From Sphingomonas aracearum (GTDB taxonomy: Bacteria; Pseudomonadota; Alphaproteobacteria; Sphingomonadales; Sphingomonadaceae), in NCBI RefSeq assembly GCF_003345355.1, contig NZ_QQNB01000001.1:992001-1056000 (forward strand): a stretch of 64,000 bases of DNA, written 5' to 3'. How positions within the stretch are numbered: position 1 is the stretch's first letter; each line of letters opens with the position of its first letter. Made by a program: the position numbers and the translations under genes. The notes under the pieces were generated by a model that saw only the letters and a list, made by a program, of their open reading frames with translations, made no database searches and was not told the DNA's origin. Below, piece by piece: positions 16,326 to 26,042 of the stretch.

Positions 16326-16369
16326 GGCGCGCGTCGGGACTCTATAGCCACGACTCACAACAAGGCCCG

Positions 16370-17416
16370 ATGTTCCGCTCCCTCGCCTTTTCCGCGCTCG
16401 CGCTGCTCGCGACGTCGGCCTGCCACGATCAGGCCAGCGGCGGCACGGGCGCGCGCGCGCAGATTCGCGCGGTGGGCTCCTCCACCGTCTACCCATTCAC
16501 CGCGATGGTGGCGGAGGCGTTCGTGGCGGCAACGCCCGACGCGCGCACCCCGGTGATCGAGTCCACCGGCACCGGCGCCGGCATGAAGCTGTTCTGTGCC
16601 GGCATCGGCGCGGCGCATCCGGACATCGCCGACGCTTCCCGCCGGATCAAGGCGAGCGAATACCGCACCTGCCGGGCGAACGGTGCGGCGGCGTTGCTGG
16701 AGGTCGAGGTCGGCCTGGACGGGATCGCCTTCGGCGAGGCGATGAACGGCCCGCGCCTCGCGCTCACGCCCGCCGACCTTTACCGCGCGCTGGCCGCGGC
16801 GCCGGGCGGCCGGCCGAACACCGCGCGCACGTGGCGGGACGTGAATCCCGCGCTGCCGTCCGTGCCGATCCAGGTCTATGGTCCGCCCGCCACCAGCGGC
16901 ACCCGCGACGCGATGGCCGAGCTGATCCTGACGCGCGGCTGCGAGGAAGCGGACGCCTCGGCTCGGCAGCTCGCGACGACCAGCCCCGATGCGCACAAGG
17001 CCCGCTGCACCCGCATCCGGGAGGACGGCGCCTATGTCGACATGGGGGAGAACGACAACCTCATCATCCAGAAGCTGCAGGCCAATCCGCAGGCGATCGG
17101 CGTGTTCGGCTATTCGTTCCTGGAAGAGAATGAGGGGGCGGTCCGCGGCCTGCCGCTGGACGGCGTGATACCGAGCTACGACGCGATTGCCGACGGGCGA
17201 TACCCCGGCTCGCGCCCGCTCTACATCTACGTGAAGAAGGCGCACCTCGAGGCGGTGCCGGGGCTGGCCGCCTTTCTTGCCGCCTACGCCCGCGCCTGGG
17301 GCCCGGACGGTCCGCTGGTCCGCCGCGGGCTGATCGTGGCGCCCGCCGACGTGCGCGCGCGATCGGCGGCGGTGATCGCCCGCCAGACTCCGCTCGATCC
17401 GGCGACCCTGCGATGA
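16370..17416 (+). CDS. pstS: Phosphate ABC transporter, substrate-binding protein
   Basis: A 348-residue PstS-type phosphate-binding protein. The N-terminal leader ends in LLATSACHDQ; the cysteine suggests a lipoprotein, although the lipobox is not ideal. Phosphate-loop motifs are visible: AVGSSTVYPFTAMVAEAF, ESTGTGAGMKLFCAG, PDIADASRRIK and GPPATSGTRDAMAEL. GVFGYSFLEEN is also typical. The start lies just after the Pho box and the -10-like sequence. The stop overlaps pstC by 4 bp. Confidence 0.93.
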   Translation: MFRSLAFSALALLATSACHDQASGGTGARAQIRAVGSSTVYPFTAMVAEAFVAATPDARTPVIESTGTGAGMKLFCAGIGAAHPDIADASRRIKASEYRTCRANGAAALLEVEVGLDGIAFGEAMNGPRLALTPADLYRALAAAPGGRPNTARTWRDVNPALPSVPIQVYGPPATSGTRDAMAELILTRGCEEADASARQLATTSPDAHKARCTRIREDGAYVDMGENDNLIIQKLQANPQAIGVFGYSFLEENEGAVRGLPLDGVIPSYDAIADGRYPGSRPLYIYVKKAHLEAVPGLAAFLAAYARAWGPDGPLVRRGLIVAPADVRARSAAVIARQTPLDPATLR

Positions 17417-18789
17417 GCGCGCCGACGCTTCTCCTGCTGATCCTGGGCCTGGCGCTGATCGGCTGGCTGGCGGCGCGCACCCGCGCGGCGGCCTTTGCCA
17501 CACGCCCGGGACAGCGCTCGCCCGCCCTGCCGGGGCACCATGCCACCTTTGTTGCGCTGTGCACGCTGGCGCCGGCACTGCTGTTCGTGGCGCTGTGGAC
17601 CACGATCTCGCCGGCGCTGGTGACCGACCGCGTGCTGGCCAGCCCTGCCGCCGCGCAACTGCCCCCGTCCGGGTTCGAGCGCGCCTCGATCCTTTCGGAA
17701 GCGCGCAGCCTTTCCGACCATGGCCTGGGCGCCGCCTTTCACCCGCTCGCCGCCCGCCTCGCCCCGGCCTATGACGAGGCGCAGGGCCATTACGATGCGC
17801 TTGCCGCCGGGATCGCGCTGCTGCTGGCGTTTGGCAGCGGCGCGGCGGCGTGGCTGCGCGTGCGGCCGGGCCTGCGCGCGCGGCGCCATGTGGAGCGCGG
17901 CGTGATGGCGCTGCTGCTTGCCGCGTCGCTGATCGCGATCCTCACCACTGCCGGCATCTTCCTCAGCCTGGTCCTGGAAAGCTGGCGCTTCTTCCAGCTG
18001 GTGCCCGTGGGCGACTTCCTGACGGGCACGCACTGGAGCCCGCAGGTGATCGATCCGGCCGATCCGGGCGGCACGCTGGGCGCCGTGCCGCTGTTCTGGG
18101 GCACGTTCTTCATCGGCGCGGTGATCGCCACGGCGGTAGCCGTGCCGCTGGGCCTGATGAGCGCGATCTATCTCACCCAATATGCCGCGCCGCGCACCCG
18201 CCGCTGGGTAAAGCCGGTGATCGAGGTGCTCGCCGGCGTCCCCACCGTCGTCTACGGCTATTTCGCGGCGCTCACCGTGGCGCCGGCCGTACGCCAGCTC
18301 GGCGTGGCGATCGGCATCGAATCCGCTTCCTCGGAAAGCGCGCTGGCGGCGGGGCTCGTCATGGGCATGATGATCATTCCGTTCGTGTCCTCGATCGCCG
18401 ACGATTCGCTGGCCGCCGTGCCTGCTGGGATGCGCGACGGCAGCCTGGCGGTGGGCGCGACCCTGTCCGAGACGGTGACGCGCGTGATCGTGCCCGCCGC
18501 GCTGCCCGGCGTGGTCGGCGGCATCCTGCTCGCCGTCAGCCGCGCCATCGGCGAGACGATGATCGTGGTGATGGCGGCATCGGGCATCGCCACCCTCACG
18601 CTCAACCCCTTCGCACCCGCCACCACCGTGACCAAGCAGATCGTCGACCTGCTGACCGGGGAGGCGGAGTTCGACAGCGCCAAGACGCTGGCCGCCTTTG
18701 CGCTCGGGCTCACCCTGTTTCTCATCACCCTGCTCCTCAACATAATCGCGCTGGGCGTGGTGAAGCGGTATCGGGAAGCCTATGAATAG
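17413..18789 (+). CDS. pstC: Phosphate ABC transporter permease PstC
   Basis: A 458-residue inner-membrane permease. The N-terminal part (residues 1-170) is an extended region with extra membrane segments, common in alphaproteobacterial PstC. The transporter domain follows (GTFFIGAVIATAVAVPLGL, EVLAGVPTVVYGYFA). The EAA loop that contacts PstB includes LAAVPAGMRDGSLAVGAT. It is coupled to pstS by an ATGA overlap and overlaps pstA by 8 bp. Confidence 0.93.
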   Translation: MSAPTLLLLILGLALIGWLAARTRAAAFATRPGQRSPALPGHHATFVALCTLAPALLFVALWTTISPALVTDRVLASPAAAQLPPSGFERASILSEARSLSDHGLGAAFHPLAARLAPAYDEAQGHYDALAAGIALLLAFGSGAAAWLRVRPGLRARRHVERGVMALLLAASLIAILTTAGIFLSLVLESWRFFQLVPVGDFLTGTHWSPQVIDPADPGGTLGAVPLFWGTFFIGAVIATAVAVPLGLMSAIYLTQYAAPRTRRWVKPVIEVLAGVPTVVYGYFAALTVAPAVRQLGVAIGIESASSESALAAGLVMGMMIIPFVSSIADDSLAAVPAGMRDGSLAVGATLSETVTRVIVPAALPGVVGGILLAVSRAIGETMIVVMAASGIATLTLNPFAPATTVTKQIVDLLTGEAEFDSAKTLAAFALGLTLFLITLLLNIIALGVVKRYREAYE

Positions 18790-20023
18790 CGCCGTGCCCG
18801 CGGACGAGCGCCGGCGCCGGTTGCGGCAGCGCCATGCGGCGGAGCGTCGCTTCCGCCTGGCCGGGGCGGCGGCCGTGCTGATCTCGGCAGGCTTCCTGCT
18901 GTTCCTGCTCGCCACCATGGTTTCGGGCGGCCTGCGCGGCTTCACCCGCACGCAGATCGCCCTGCCGGTGGACTTCGCTGCGGCGGGCCTGCCCCTCGAT
19001 CCCGGGCAGCTGGAAGGGCGCGAGGGCGCAGCGAGCCTCGCCGGCGCCGGGTTCGAGGGGTTGACGGACCATGCCGCCATTGCCGCTTTCGGACCGCACG
19101 GCGCGCGCCTCCTGTCCGATGCCGCCTGGATCAGCGTGCGGAATGCCGTGCGCCGCGATCCGTCGCTGCTCGCGCGTCGCGCGGTGATCCAGGTACCGGC
19201 AGCCTCCGGCATCGACATCGCCTTCAAGGGCCGCGGCACGCCCGAAGCGGAAGCCGAGGTCGCCAGCCTTGCGCGCCGCTCGGCGATCTCGTCTCATTTC
19301 AATGCGGCCCTGTTCTCCGCCGCCGATTCCACCGACGCGGCGGCAGTGGGGGTCTGGGGCGCGCTGAAGGGCTCGCTGCTGACCATGGCGGTGACCCTGG
19401 GGCTGGCCTTTCCGGTCGGCGTGCTGGCCGCACTCTACCTGGAGGAATATGCGCCGCGAAACCGCTGGACGGATCTGATCGAGGTATCGATCAACAATCT
19501 CGCCGCCGTTCCGTCGATCATCTTCGGGCTGCTCGGCCTGGCGCTGTTCCTGAACACGCTCGGCCTGCCGCGTTCCGCGCCGCTGGTCGGCGGGCTGACG
19601 CTGGCGCTGATGACCATGCCGGTGATCGTGATCGCCGGTCGCAACGCGATCAAGGGCGTGCCCCCTTCCATCCGCGACGCCGCGCTGGCGGTGGGCGCCT
19701 CGCCGGTGCAGGTGGTGTTCCACCACGTCCTGCCGCTCGCATTACCGGGCATCCTGACGGGTACCATCATCGGCATGGCGCGCGCGCTGGGCGAGACGGC
19801 GCCGTTGCTGATGATCGGCATGCGCGCCTTTGTCGCCGCGCCGCCCGATCGATTGACCGATCCGGCGACGGCGCTGCCGGTGCAGATTTTCCTGTGGTCC
19901 GACGAGGTGAACCGCGGCTTCGTGGAGAAGACCAGCGCCGCGATCCTCGTCCTCCTCTTCGTTCTCCTCGCGATGAACGGCCTGGCCGTTTACCTGCGCA
20001 ACCGTCTCGAGACCCGCTGGTGA
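18782..20023 (+). CDS. pstA: Phosphate ABC transporter permease PstA
   Basis: A 413-residue PstA with an N-terminal DUF3333-type extension (residues 1-180, one membrane segment and a periplasmic part) before the permease domain ([39 protein letters not shown]). The EAA loop is in [19 protein letters not shown]. The start overlaps the end of pstC, and the TGA overlaps the GTG of pstB. Confidence 0.93.
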   Translation: MNSAVPADERRRRLRQRHAAERRFRLAGAAAVLISAGFLLFLLATMVSGGLRGFTRTQIALPVDFAAAGLPLDPGQLEGREGAASLAGAGFEGLTDHAAIAAFGPHGARLLSDAAWISVRNAVRRDPSLLARRAVIQVPAASGIDIAFKGRGTPEAEAEVASLARRSAISSHFNAALFSAADSTDAAAVGVWGALKGSLLTMAVTLGLAFPVGVLAALYLEEYAPRNRWTDLIEVSINNLAAVPSIIFGLLGLALFLNTLGLPRSAPLVGGLTLALMTMPVIVIAGRNAIKGVPPSIRDAALAVGASPVQVVFHHVLPLALPGILTGTIIGMARALGETAPLLMIGMRAFVAAPPDRLTDPATALPVQIFLWSDEVNRGFVEKTSAAILVLLFVLLAMNGLAVYLRNRLETRW

Positions 20024-20790
20024 CCCTTCCCAACCGCTCCAAGATCGAAGCAAAAGGCGTGAGCGTCTTTTACGGCGACAACCAGGCGATCCGTGACGTG
20101 TCGCTGAACATCGACCAGGACCGCGTTACGGCCTTTATCGGCCCGTCCGGCTGCGGCAAGTCGACCTTCCTTCGCACCCTCAACCGCATGAACGACACCA
20201 TCGCCGGCGCGCGGGTGGAGGGCGAGATCCGGCTGGACGGCGACGACATCTACGCGTCCGGCATGGACGTGGTGGAACTGCGCGCGCGGGTGGGCATGGT
20301 GTTCCAGAAGCCGAACCCCTTCCCCAAGTCCATCTACGAGAACGTGGCCTATGGCGCGCGCATCCACGGGCTGGCGCGCTCGCGCGAGGCGTTGGACGCG
20401 GTGGTCGAGCAGGCGCTGACCCGCGCCGGCCTGTGGAACGAGGTGAAGGACCGGCTGAAGGATTCCGGCACGGCCCTGTCGGGCGGCCAGCAGCAGCGTT
20501 TGTGCATCGCCCGCGCCATCGCGGTCGACCCGGAAGTGATCCTGATGGACGAGCCGTGCTCCGCGCTCGACCCGATCGCCACCGCGCGCATCGAGGAGCT
20601 GATCCACGAGCTGCGCGGCCGCTATGCCATCGCCATCGTCACCCACAACATGCAGCAGGCCGCCCGCGTGTCGCAGGTGACCGCCTTCTTCCACATGGGG
20701 CAATTGGTGGAACATGGCGACACCGCGCAGCTGTTCACCAGTCCGCGCGAGGAACGCACCAAGGACTATATCACCGGCCGGTACGGCTGA
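20020..20790 (+). CDS. pstB: Phosphate ABC transporter ATP-binding protein
   Basis: A 256-residue ABC ATPase energising PstCA. Walker A is GPSGCGKST (residues 41-49), the Q-loop lies in [18 protein letters not shown], the signature is [15 protein letters not shown], Walker B is [13 protein letters not shown] and the switch histidine is in [14 protein letters not shown]. The GTG at 20020 is the most plausible start because it overlaps the pstA stop (GTGA) and gives the normal length; the upstream frame is open only by chance. Confidence 0.95.
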   Translation: MTLPNRSKIEAKGVSVFYGDNQAIRDVSLNIDQDRVTAFIGPSGCGKSTFLRTLNRMNDTIAGARVEGEIRLDGDDIYASGMDVVELRARVGMVFQKPNPFPKSIYENVAYGARIHGLARSREALDAVVEQALTRAGLWNEVKDRLKDSGTALSGGQQQRLCIARAIAVDPEVILMDEPCSALDPIATARIEELIHELRGRYAIAIVTHNMQQAARVSQVTAFFHMGQLVEHGDTAQLFTSPREERTKDYITGRYG

Positions 20791-20801
20791 GAGCGGATTA
20801 G

Positions 20802-21488
20802 ATGATGGAACATACCGTCAAAGCGTTCGACCACGACATCGGCCAGCTGCGCGGGCTGATCGCGCAGATGGGCGGGCTCGCCGAACAGGCGATCGCCCGT
20901 GCGATGGAAACGCTGCGCCGCCAGGATCTGGAAGGCGCGGCCGAGATCGTCGCCGGCGACAAGGCGATCGACGCGCTGCAGATCCAGGTGGAGGCGCTGG
21001 CCGTGCGCATCATCGCCCTGCGCGCGCCCATGGCCGACGACCTGCGCGAGGTCGTCGCGGCCCTGAAGATCGCCGGCGTGGTGGAGCGGATCGGCGACTA
21101 TGCCAAGAACATCGCCAAGCGCGTGCCGTCCATCGAATGGCACAGCGAGGTGGAGCCGCTGTCCGTGCTGCCGGCGATGGCGACCCTGGCGGTGAACATG
21201 GTGCGCGATGCGCTGGACGCCTTTGCCGCGCGCGATGCGGAGGGCGCCACCCGGGTGGCCGCCAGCGACCGCGCGCTGGACGATTTCTACAACTCGCTGT
21301 TCCGGATCCTCGTCACGCACATGATGGAGAACCCGAAGACCATCGGCCAGATGGCGCACGTGCTGTTCATCGCCAAGAATCTCGAGCGCGTCGGCGATCA
21401 TGCCGTCAACGTCGCCGAGATGGTCCATTTCGCCGCAACCGGCGCCCACATGGCCGAGCGCGACCGCGGCCACTCACCCGTTCAGTAA
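20802..21488 (+). CDS. phoU: Phosphate-signalling regulator PhoU
   Basis: A 228-residue PhoU made of two similar three-helix PhoU repeats. The first has MEHTVKAFDHDIGQLRGLI and ALRAPMADDLREVVAALKIAGVVERIGDYAKNIA; the second has NPKTIGQMAHVLFIAKNLERVGDHAVNVAE. PhoU links the Pst transporter to PhoR and turns signalling off when phosphate is plentiful. It lies 11 bp after pstB and 19 bp before phoB, clearly one transcription unit. Confidence 0.95.
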   Translation: MMEHTVKAFDHDIGQLRGLIAQMGGLAEQAIARAMETLRRQDLEGAAEIVAGDKAIDALQIQVEALAVRIIALRAPMADDLREVVAALKIAGVVERIGDYAKNIAKRVPSIEWHSEVEPLSVLPAMATLAVNMVRDALDAFAARDAEGATRVAASDRALDDFYNSLFRILVTHMMENPKTIGQMAHVLFIAKNLERVGDHAVNVAEMVHFAATGAHMAERDRGHSPVQ

Positions 21489-21507
21489 ACCAGGGGGATA
21501 AACGCAC

Positions 21508-22200
21508 ATGGCCCAGGCCCGCATGCTGTTGGTGGAGGACGATGCCGCGCTCGCCGAGCTCGTCGAGTTCCATTTCCGCCGCGAGGATTTCGAGGTGGTG
21601 CGCACCGCCGATGGCGAGGAGGCACTGCTGCTCGCCAAGGAACAGACCCCCGACATCGTCCTGCTCGACTGGATGATCGAGGGGCTGTCCGGCATCGAGG
21701 TCTGCCGTCGCCTGCGTCGCATGGGCGAGACGCAGAACGTGCCGATCATCATGCTCACCGCGCGTGGCGAGGAAGAGGACCGCATCCGCGGGCTGGAGAC
21801 GGGCGCGGACGATTACGTCACCAAGCCGTTCTCCCCACGCGAGCTGGTGGCCCGCGTGGGTGCGGTGTTGCGCCGCGTTCGCCCCGCGCTGGCGGGCGAG
21901 ACGATGAGCTATGCCGATGTCGAGATGGACACGGTGGGCCACAAGGTGCGCCGCAACGGCGAGGTGATCCCGCTGGGGCCGACCGAGTTCCGCCTCCTGA
22001 AGCACTTCCTCGAACATCCCGGCCACGTCTTCTCGCGCGAGCGGCTGCTCGACAGCGTGTGGGGGCATGACAGCGACATCGAGAGCCGCACGGTGGACGT
22101 GCATATCCGCCGGCTGCGCAAGGCGATCAACATCGGCGATCGCCCCGACATCATCCGCACGGTGCGTTCCGCGGGCTATGCGCTGGATTCTGGCGAGTAG
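21508..22200 (+). CDS. phoB: Phosphate-regulon response regulator
   Basis: A 230-residue OmpR/PhoB-type regulator. The receiver domain (residues 3-118) contains the phospho-acceptor in DIVLLDWMIEG and the lysine in DDYVTKPFSPRELVAR. The DNA-binding winged helix (about residues 130-228) has PLGPTEFRLLKHFLEHPGHV and VDVHIRRLRKAI. A strong ribosome-binding site (CAGGGGGATAA) precedes it. It closes the pst-phoU-phoB operon and is expected to bind the Pho box at 16293. Confidence 0.95.
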   Translation: MAQARMLLVEDDAALAELVEFHFRREDFEVVRTADGEEALLLAKEQTPDIVLLDWMIEGLSGIEVCRRLRRMGETQNVPIIMLTARGEEEDRIRGLETGADDYVTKPFSPRELVARVGAVLRRVRPALAGETMSYADVEMDTVGHKVRRNGEVIPLGPTEFRLLKHFLEHPGHVFSRERLLDSVWGHDSDIESRTVDVHIRRLRKAINIGDRPDIIRTVRSAGYALDSGE

Positions 22201-22287
22201 CGCAAAAGAGTCGGACCCATTTGCGCAAAAGGGCGTTGGACCTCCCAGCGATCGTTACGGTCGCGATCAAATCCAGGAGGATTCCTC

Positions 22288-22686
22288 ATGAAGCTCTTTC
22301 TCTTGGGCGCGGCCGCTCTGATCGCTGCTCCCGTCATGGCGCAGGTTTCGTCGTCGGTTGGCTCGAATTCGACCATCACGAACAGCCCGAGCCAGTCGAC
22401 CGACCAGGCCGCTCCCGCCGATCCCTCGACAATGCAGCAGACCCCGCCGACCGACCAGTCGACGCAGACCACCAACGCGCCGGCCGATGGCTCCATGCAG
22501 CCGCCCATGGGCCAGGGCACCATGGGTCAGCCGCCGATGGGCGCTGCGCCGACCGGTGGCCAGATCGTGATGGGTCCGATGAACACCACGCCGCCGCCGG
22601 CCGCCGTGACGAATCCGCCCGTCTGCAAGCGCGGCCAGACCGACGATTGCATCGAGCCGGGTGCCCGCCGCGCGCGTCGCCGCTAA
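22288..22686 (+). CDS. Secreted low-complexity P/T/Q/M-rich protein
   Basis: A 132-residue protein with a signal peptide (MKLFLLGAAALIAAPVMAQ). The mature part is disordered in appearance: S/T/N-rich to residue 40, then rich in P, Q, T, G and M with repeated QPPMGQG-like units. It ends with a short CKRGQTDDCIEPG two-cysteine segment and an arginine-rich tail (ARRARRR). The start has a near-perfect AGGAGG Shine-Dalgarno sequence. It follows phoB by 87 bp and is closed by a terminator hairpin at 22734. No family recognised. Confidence 0.75.
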   Translation: MKLFLLGAAALIAAPVMAQVSSSVGSNSTITNSPSQSTDQAAPADPSTMQQTPPTDQSTQTTNAPADGSMQPPMGQGTMGQPPMGAAPTGGQIVMGPMNTTPPPAAVTNPPVCKRGQTDDCIEPGARRARRR

Positions 22687-22733
22687 GCCCGATCAGCATA
22701 CCGTAGCGTCAAAAGCCTACGTGTTGCGTCGCG

Positions 22734-22764
22734 AGAGCGCTCTCCATAAGGAGGGCGCTCTTTC
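22734..22764 (+). terminator. Rho-independent-like terminator
   Basis: AGAGCGC (22734-22740) pairs with GCGCTCT (22755-22761), extended by inner CTCC/GGAG pairing, and is followed by TTT. It lies 48 bp after the P/T/M-rich gene and just before the SDR gene. Confidence 0.65.
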
Positions 22765-22783
22765 GATTCTGCGAGGAGCTCTC

Positions 22784-23683
22784 ATGTCCATCCGCTTCGA
22801 CAATCGCGTTGCCATCGTCACCGGTGCCGGCGGCGGTCTCGGCCGCGCTTACGCGCTGGAACTCGCCAGGCGCGGCGCCAAGGTGGTGGTCAACGACCTC
22901 GGCGGCAGCCGCGACGGCACCGGCCATTCCGACGCCGCGCTGAAGGTGGTCGAGGAGATCGAGGCGGCCGGCGGCGAAGCCATGTCCAACGGTGGCAGCG
23001 TCACCGAATACGAGCAGATGGTGGAAATGGTCGCGCGCGCCAAGGAGAAGTGGGGCGGCGTTCACATCCTCATCAACAATGCCGGCGTGCTGCGCGACAA
23101 GACCTTCGTGAAGATGGAGCCGGCCGACTTCAAGTTCGTGATCGACGTGCATCTCAACGGCTCGGCCAATTGCGCCAAGGCGGTATGGGAAATCATGCGC
23201 GAGCAGGCTTATGGCCGCATCCTGATGACCGCATCCTCCAGCGGCCTGTACGGCAATTTCGGCCAGGCGAACTATGGCGCGGCCAAGCTCGGCCTCGCCG
23301 GCCTCACCAAGACGCTGTACCTCGAGGGTGCGAAGTACAACATCAAGGTCAACACGCTGGCCCCCACCGCCGGCACGCGCATGACCGAGGACCTGTTCCC
23401 CAAGGAGGCGTTTGACGCCTTCTCGCCGGAAAAGGTCGCCCCCGCGGCGCTCTACCTGGTCAGCGAGGATGCGCCGACCAACGCCATCATCGGCGCCGGC
23501 GCCGGGGTCTTCCAGGCGGCATACGTCACCCTCACCCAGGGCAAGCTGCTGACCGGCGACGAGCTGTCGCCCGAAGGCATTGCGGCGCACTGGGCGGAGA
23601 TCACTGATCGCACCGGCGAGATGGTGCCGCAGGCGGGCGGCGAGCAGTCGATGAGCATCCTGCGCAAGCTGCAGGGCCAGTAA
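22784..23683 (+). CDS. Short-chain dehydrogenase/reductase (MFE-2 N-terminus-like)
   Basis: A 299-residue SDR. The Rossmann glycine motif is VTGAGGGLGRAYALELARRG, followed by VVVNDLGGSRDG. NNAGVLRDKTF and the catalytic SSSGLYGNFGQANYGAAK (Tyr164, Lys168) are intact. The sequence style and the C-terminal extension (EGIAAHWAEITDRTG) resemble the 3-hydroxyacyl-CoA dehydrogenase part of peroxisomal multifunctional enzyme type 2, so a beta-oxidation-type hydroxyacyl-CoA dehydrogenase is likely. ATG 22784 has GAGGAG upstream. Confidence 0.85.
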   Translation: MSIRFDNRVAIVTGAGGGLGRAYALELARRGAKVVVNDLGGSRDGTGHSDAALKVVEEIEAAGGEAMSNGGSVTEYEQMVEMVARAKEKWGGVHILINNAGVLRDKTFVKMEPADFKFVIDVHLNGSANCAKAVWEIMREQAYGRILMTASSSGLYGNFGQANYGAAKLGLAGLTKTLYLEGAKYNIKVNTLAPTAGTRMTEDLFPKEAFDAFSPEKVAPAALYLVSEDAPTNAIIGAGAGVFQAAYVTLTQGKLLTGDELSPEGIAAHWAEITDRTGEMVPQAGGEQSMSILRKLQGQ

Positions 23684-23759
23684 GCACGGCAACCTTGCTG
23701 TGTTGACGATCTAACACACCCGTGACACACTCCCCCCTCCAACAGGGGAGTGCTGTTTC

Positions 23760-24824
23760 ATGTACAGCGAGACGGACATCGATGGCGCGGTCGCCGCAGG
23801 GGCATTGAGCCCGGATGCGGCGGCCGGGTTGCGCAGCTTCGTGGCGACCAGTCGCGCCACACCGGCGGTGGACGAGGAGTCCTTTCGCCTGCTCACCGGC
23901 TTCAACGACATCTTCGTGTCCATCGCCATCGCGCTGGTGCTCGCGGCGGTGGCGTGGATCGGCCAGAGCCTGTGGGCGCCGCTGGGCGGCGTTGCGGTCG
24001 CCGCCGTCGCCTGGGGACTGGCCGAGTATTTCACCGGACGCCGCCGGATGGCGTTGCCGTCGATCCTGCTGCTGCTCGCGTTCGTGGCCGGCGTCGGGTC
24101 GGCGCTGGTGTCGCTGATCGTCCTCAACCACGAGGCGCTGGGTTTTGTCCGCAACCAGCCGGATACCGATGCACAGCGGCAGATCGCCGCGGCGCTGGCC
24201 GCCGGCGTCGCCGCCATCACCGCCGGCGCCGCCTGGCTGCACTGGCGTCGCTTCATGGTGCCGATCACGGTGGCCGCCGGCGCGGTCGCGGTGGTCGGCG
24301 TGGTGCTGGGGCTGGTGACGGCGCTGATCCCCGCCGCGCGCGAGGCGATCTTCCCGCTGGTGCTGCTCGCGGGGCTGGCGATGTTCGCCTTCGCCATGCG
24401 CTGGGACATGAGCGACCGCGAGCGCCGCACCCGCCGCTCGGATGTCGCGTTCTGGCTCCATCTCGCTGCCGCGCCGATGATCGCGCATGCCTTGTTCCAG
24501 ATGCTCGGCATCTTCAACGGGGAGATAGGGCCGGGCATCGCCGCGGTCGTGCTGGTGCTGTACGTCGCGTTTGCCTTTGTCGCGCTGGCGGTGGACCGGC
24601 GGGCGCTGCTGGTGTCCAGCCTCGCCTACGTGCTGTACGCGCTGTACGCACTGTTCCATACCACGGGTGCCGTGGAGCTGGCCTGGGCACTGACCGGCCT
24701 GGTCATCGGATCGGCGCTGCTGACGCTTTCCGCCTTCTGGCAGACCATGAGGCGGCAGGTGGTGGGCGTGCTCGGCGGGCTGGCGCACCGGCTGCCCCCG
24801 GTCGCGACATTGTCGCACGCCTGA
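23760..24824 (+). CDS. DUF2157-like integral membrane protein
   Basis: A 354-residue protein with a short cytoplasmic N-terminus followed by about nine to ten hydrophobic segments (for example SIAIALVLAAVAWIG, LPSILLLLAFVAGVG, LVLLAGLAMFAFAM). The layout resembles the DUF2157 membrane family, whose role is unknown. GGGGAG lies 10 bases before the ATG. The upstream 76 bp include a GTGTT-N8-AACAC palindrome (23700-23717) that could be an operator. A strong hairpin follows the stop. Confidence 0.65.
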   Translation: MYSETDIDGAVAAGALSPDAAAGLRSFVATSRATPAVDEESFRLLTGFNDIFVSIAIALVLAAVAWIGQSLWAPLGGVAVAAVAWGLAEYFTGRRRMALPSILLLLAFVAGVGSALVSLIVLNHEALGFVRNQPDTDAQRQIAAALAAGVAAITAGAAWLHWRRFMVPITVAAGAVAVVGVVLGLVTALIPAAREAIFPLVLLAGLAMFAFAMRWDMSDRERRTRRSDVAFWLHLAAAPMIAHALFQMLGIFNGEIGPGIAAVVLVLYVAFAFVALAVDRRALLVSSLAYVLYALYALFHTTGAVELAWALTGLVIGSALLTLSAFWQTMRRQVVGVLGGLAHRLPPVATLSHA

Positions 24825-24829
24825 ATGGA

Positions 24830-24853
24830 GGGGCTCCCGGGCGGAGCCCCTTC
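24830..24853. terminator. Bidirectional terminator hairpin
   Basis: GGGGCTCC (24830-24837) and GGAGCCCC (24843-24850) form a perfect 8-bp stem around a 5-base loop, followed by TTCC. It sits between convergent genes (23760 gene and DUF2794). Confidence 0.7.
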
Positions 24854-24854
24854 C

Positions 24855-25196
24855 CTATTCGACGATCTTGAGCAGCCGGCGCTCGACCGGCGCGAGGACG
24901 GGGCCAAGGTCATGGCCCCGCTTCAGCACCGCGCCATGCTCGCCAATCAGCGCCCACATGCCTTGCCGCGCCCGCAGCGCCGGGCGTTTCTCGATGCGGA
25001 ACTCGGGTCGTTCGGCCGCGCGGCGGAAGGCGGCGAAGACGGCCGCGTCCTTGCCCAGGTCCATCGCGTAATCGCGCCAGTGCCCGGCCGCCACCATGCG
25101 GCCATACAGGTCGAGGATGCGCGTCAGCTCCGCCCGGTCGAAGCCGACCTGGCTCGGCCGGCCAGCAGCAAGCGGAAAGGGGGTGACGATGCCCAT
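24855..25196 (-). CDS. DUF2794 family protein
   Basis: A 113-residue protein matching the alphaproteobacterial DUF2794 family: VGFDRAELTRILDLYGRMVAAG, then WRDYAMDLGKDAAVFAAFRRAAERPEF and a C-terminal RHDLGPVLAPVERRLLK-like end. No catalytic motifs are obvious and the function is unknown. Its ATG shares one base with the cysE stop (TGATG), so the two are translated from one message. Confidence 0.8.
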   Translation of the reverse strand: MGIVTPFPLAAGRPSQVGFDRAELTRILDLYGRMVAAGHWRDYAMDLGKDAAVFAAFRRAAERPEFRIEKRPALRARQGMWALIGEHGAVLKRGHDLGPVLAPVERRLLKIVE

Positions 25197-25879
25197 CAGG
25201 CGCGATCGCGCTCTTCTTCACCGCGCTCGGCCAGCAGCATGTCGAGCCGGCGCCGCAGCGTCTCGATCTCGCACCGCATGACCTCGAACTTCTGCGTCTG
25301 CGGATCGAACTGCTCGCTACACGGCGTGCCGTAGGGGACAAAGGCAGGACGCGGCATCGCTCCGCCTTCCACCACCGTCGGGCGGGCAGGAATGCCCACC
25401 ATCACCGCGCCGGTCGGCACGTCGCGCGTGACCACCGCATTGGCGCCGACCCGCGCGCCCTGCCCGACGACGATCGGGCCGAGCACCTGCGCGCCCGAGC
25501 CGATGATCGCCCCGTCGAGGATGGTCGGGTGGCGCTTGCCGGGGGCGCCATTGTCCGGGCTCGTCCCGCCCAGCGTCACGCATTGGTAGATGGTGACGTT
25601 GTCGCCGATCTCCGCCGTTTCGCCGATCACCACGAAGCCATGGTCGATGAAGAAATTGCGGCCGATGGTCGCGCCCGGATGGATGTCGATCGCGGTCCAG
25701 GCGCGCGCCACGTGGTTGATGAGGCGGGCAAGGAAGAACAGGCGGGCGCGGTACAGCCGGTGCGCGATACGGTGGAAAGCAAGCGCCCAGACACCGGGGT
25801 AGAGCAGAATTTCCGCGCGGCTGCGCGGCGCCGGATCGCGCGCCTTGATCGAATCGAGATAGGCGATCATGCGCTCCAT
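25196..25879 (-). CDS. cysE: Serine O-acetyltransferase
   Basis: A 227-residue EpsC/CysE-type serine acetyltransferase, which makes O-acetylserine for cysteine synthesis. The helical N-terminus ([19 protein letters not shown]) is followed by a left-handed beta-helix of hexapeptide repeats ([41 protein letters not shown]). Catalytic histidines are in DIHPG and DHG. The frame is open to 26017; ATG 25879 has AGAGGGCAACC upstream. A TSUP permease is divergent from it, which may point to a sulfur theme. Confidence 0.9.
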   Translation of the reverse strand: MERMIAYLDSIKARDPAPRSRAEILLYPGVWALAFHRIAHRLYRARLFFLARLINHVARAWTAIDIHPGATIGRNFFIDHGFVVIGETAEIGDNVTIYQCVTLGGTSPDNGAPGKRHPTILDGAIIGSGAQVLGPIVVGQGARVGANAVVTRDVPTGAVMVGIPARPTVVEGGAMPRPAFVPYGTPCSEQFDPQTQKFEVMRCEIETLRRRLDMLLAERGEEERDRA

Positions 25880-26042
25880 CCGGTTGCCCTCTTCTTCCTC
25901 AAGCCCGGCATCTAGGCATTTCACCGCGCGAATTAAACCCGCGCACCGCGGCAACTTGCCGGAACCAAACCCCATCTTGCTTGTAGGATATCGCTTGTGA
26001 CGGCACCGTCGGCACATCTTCCTTGCGCGGAGCGCTCAACGC

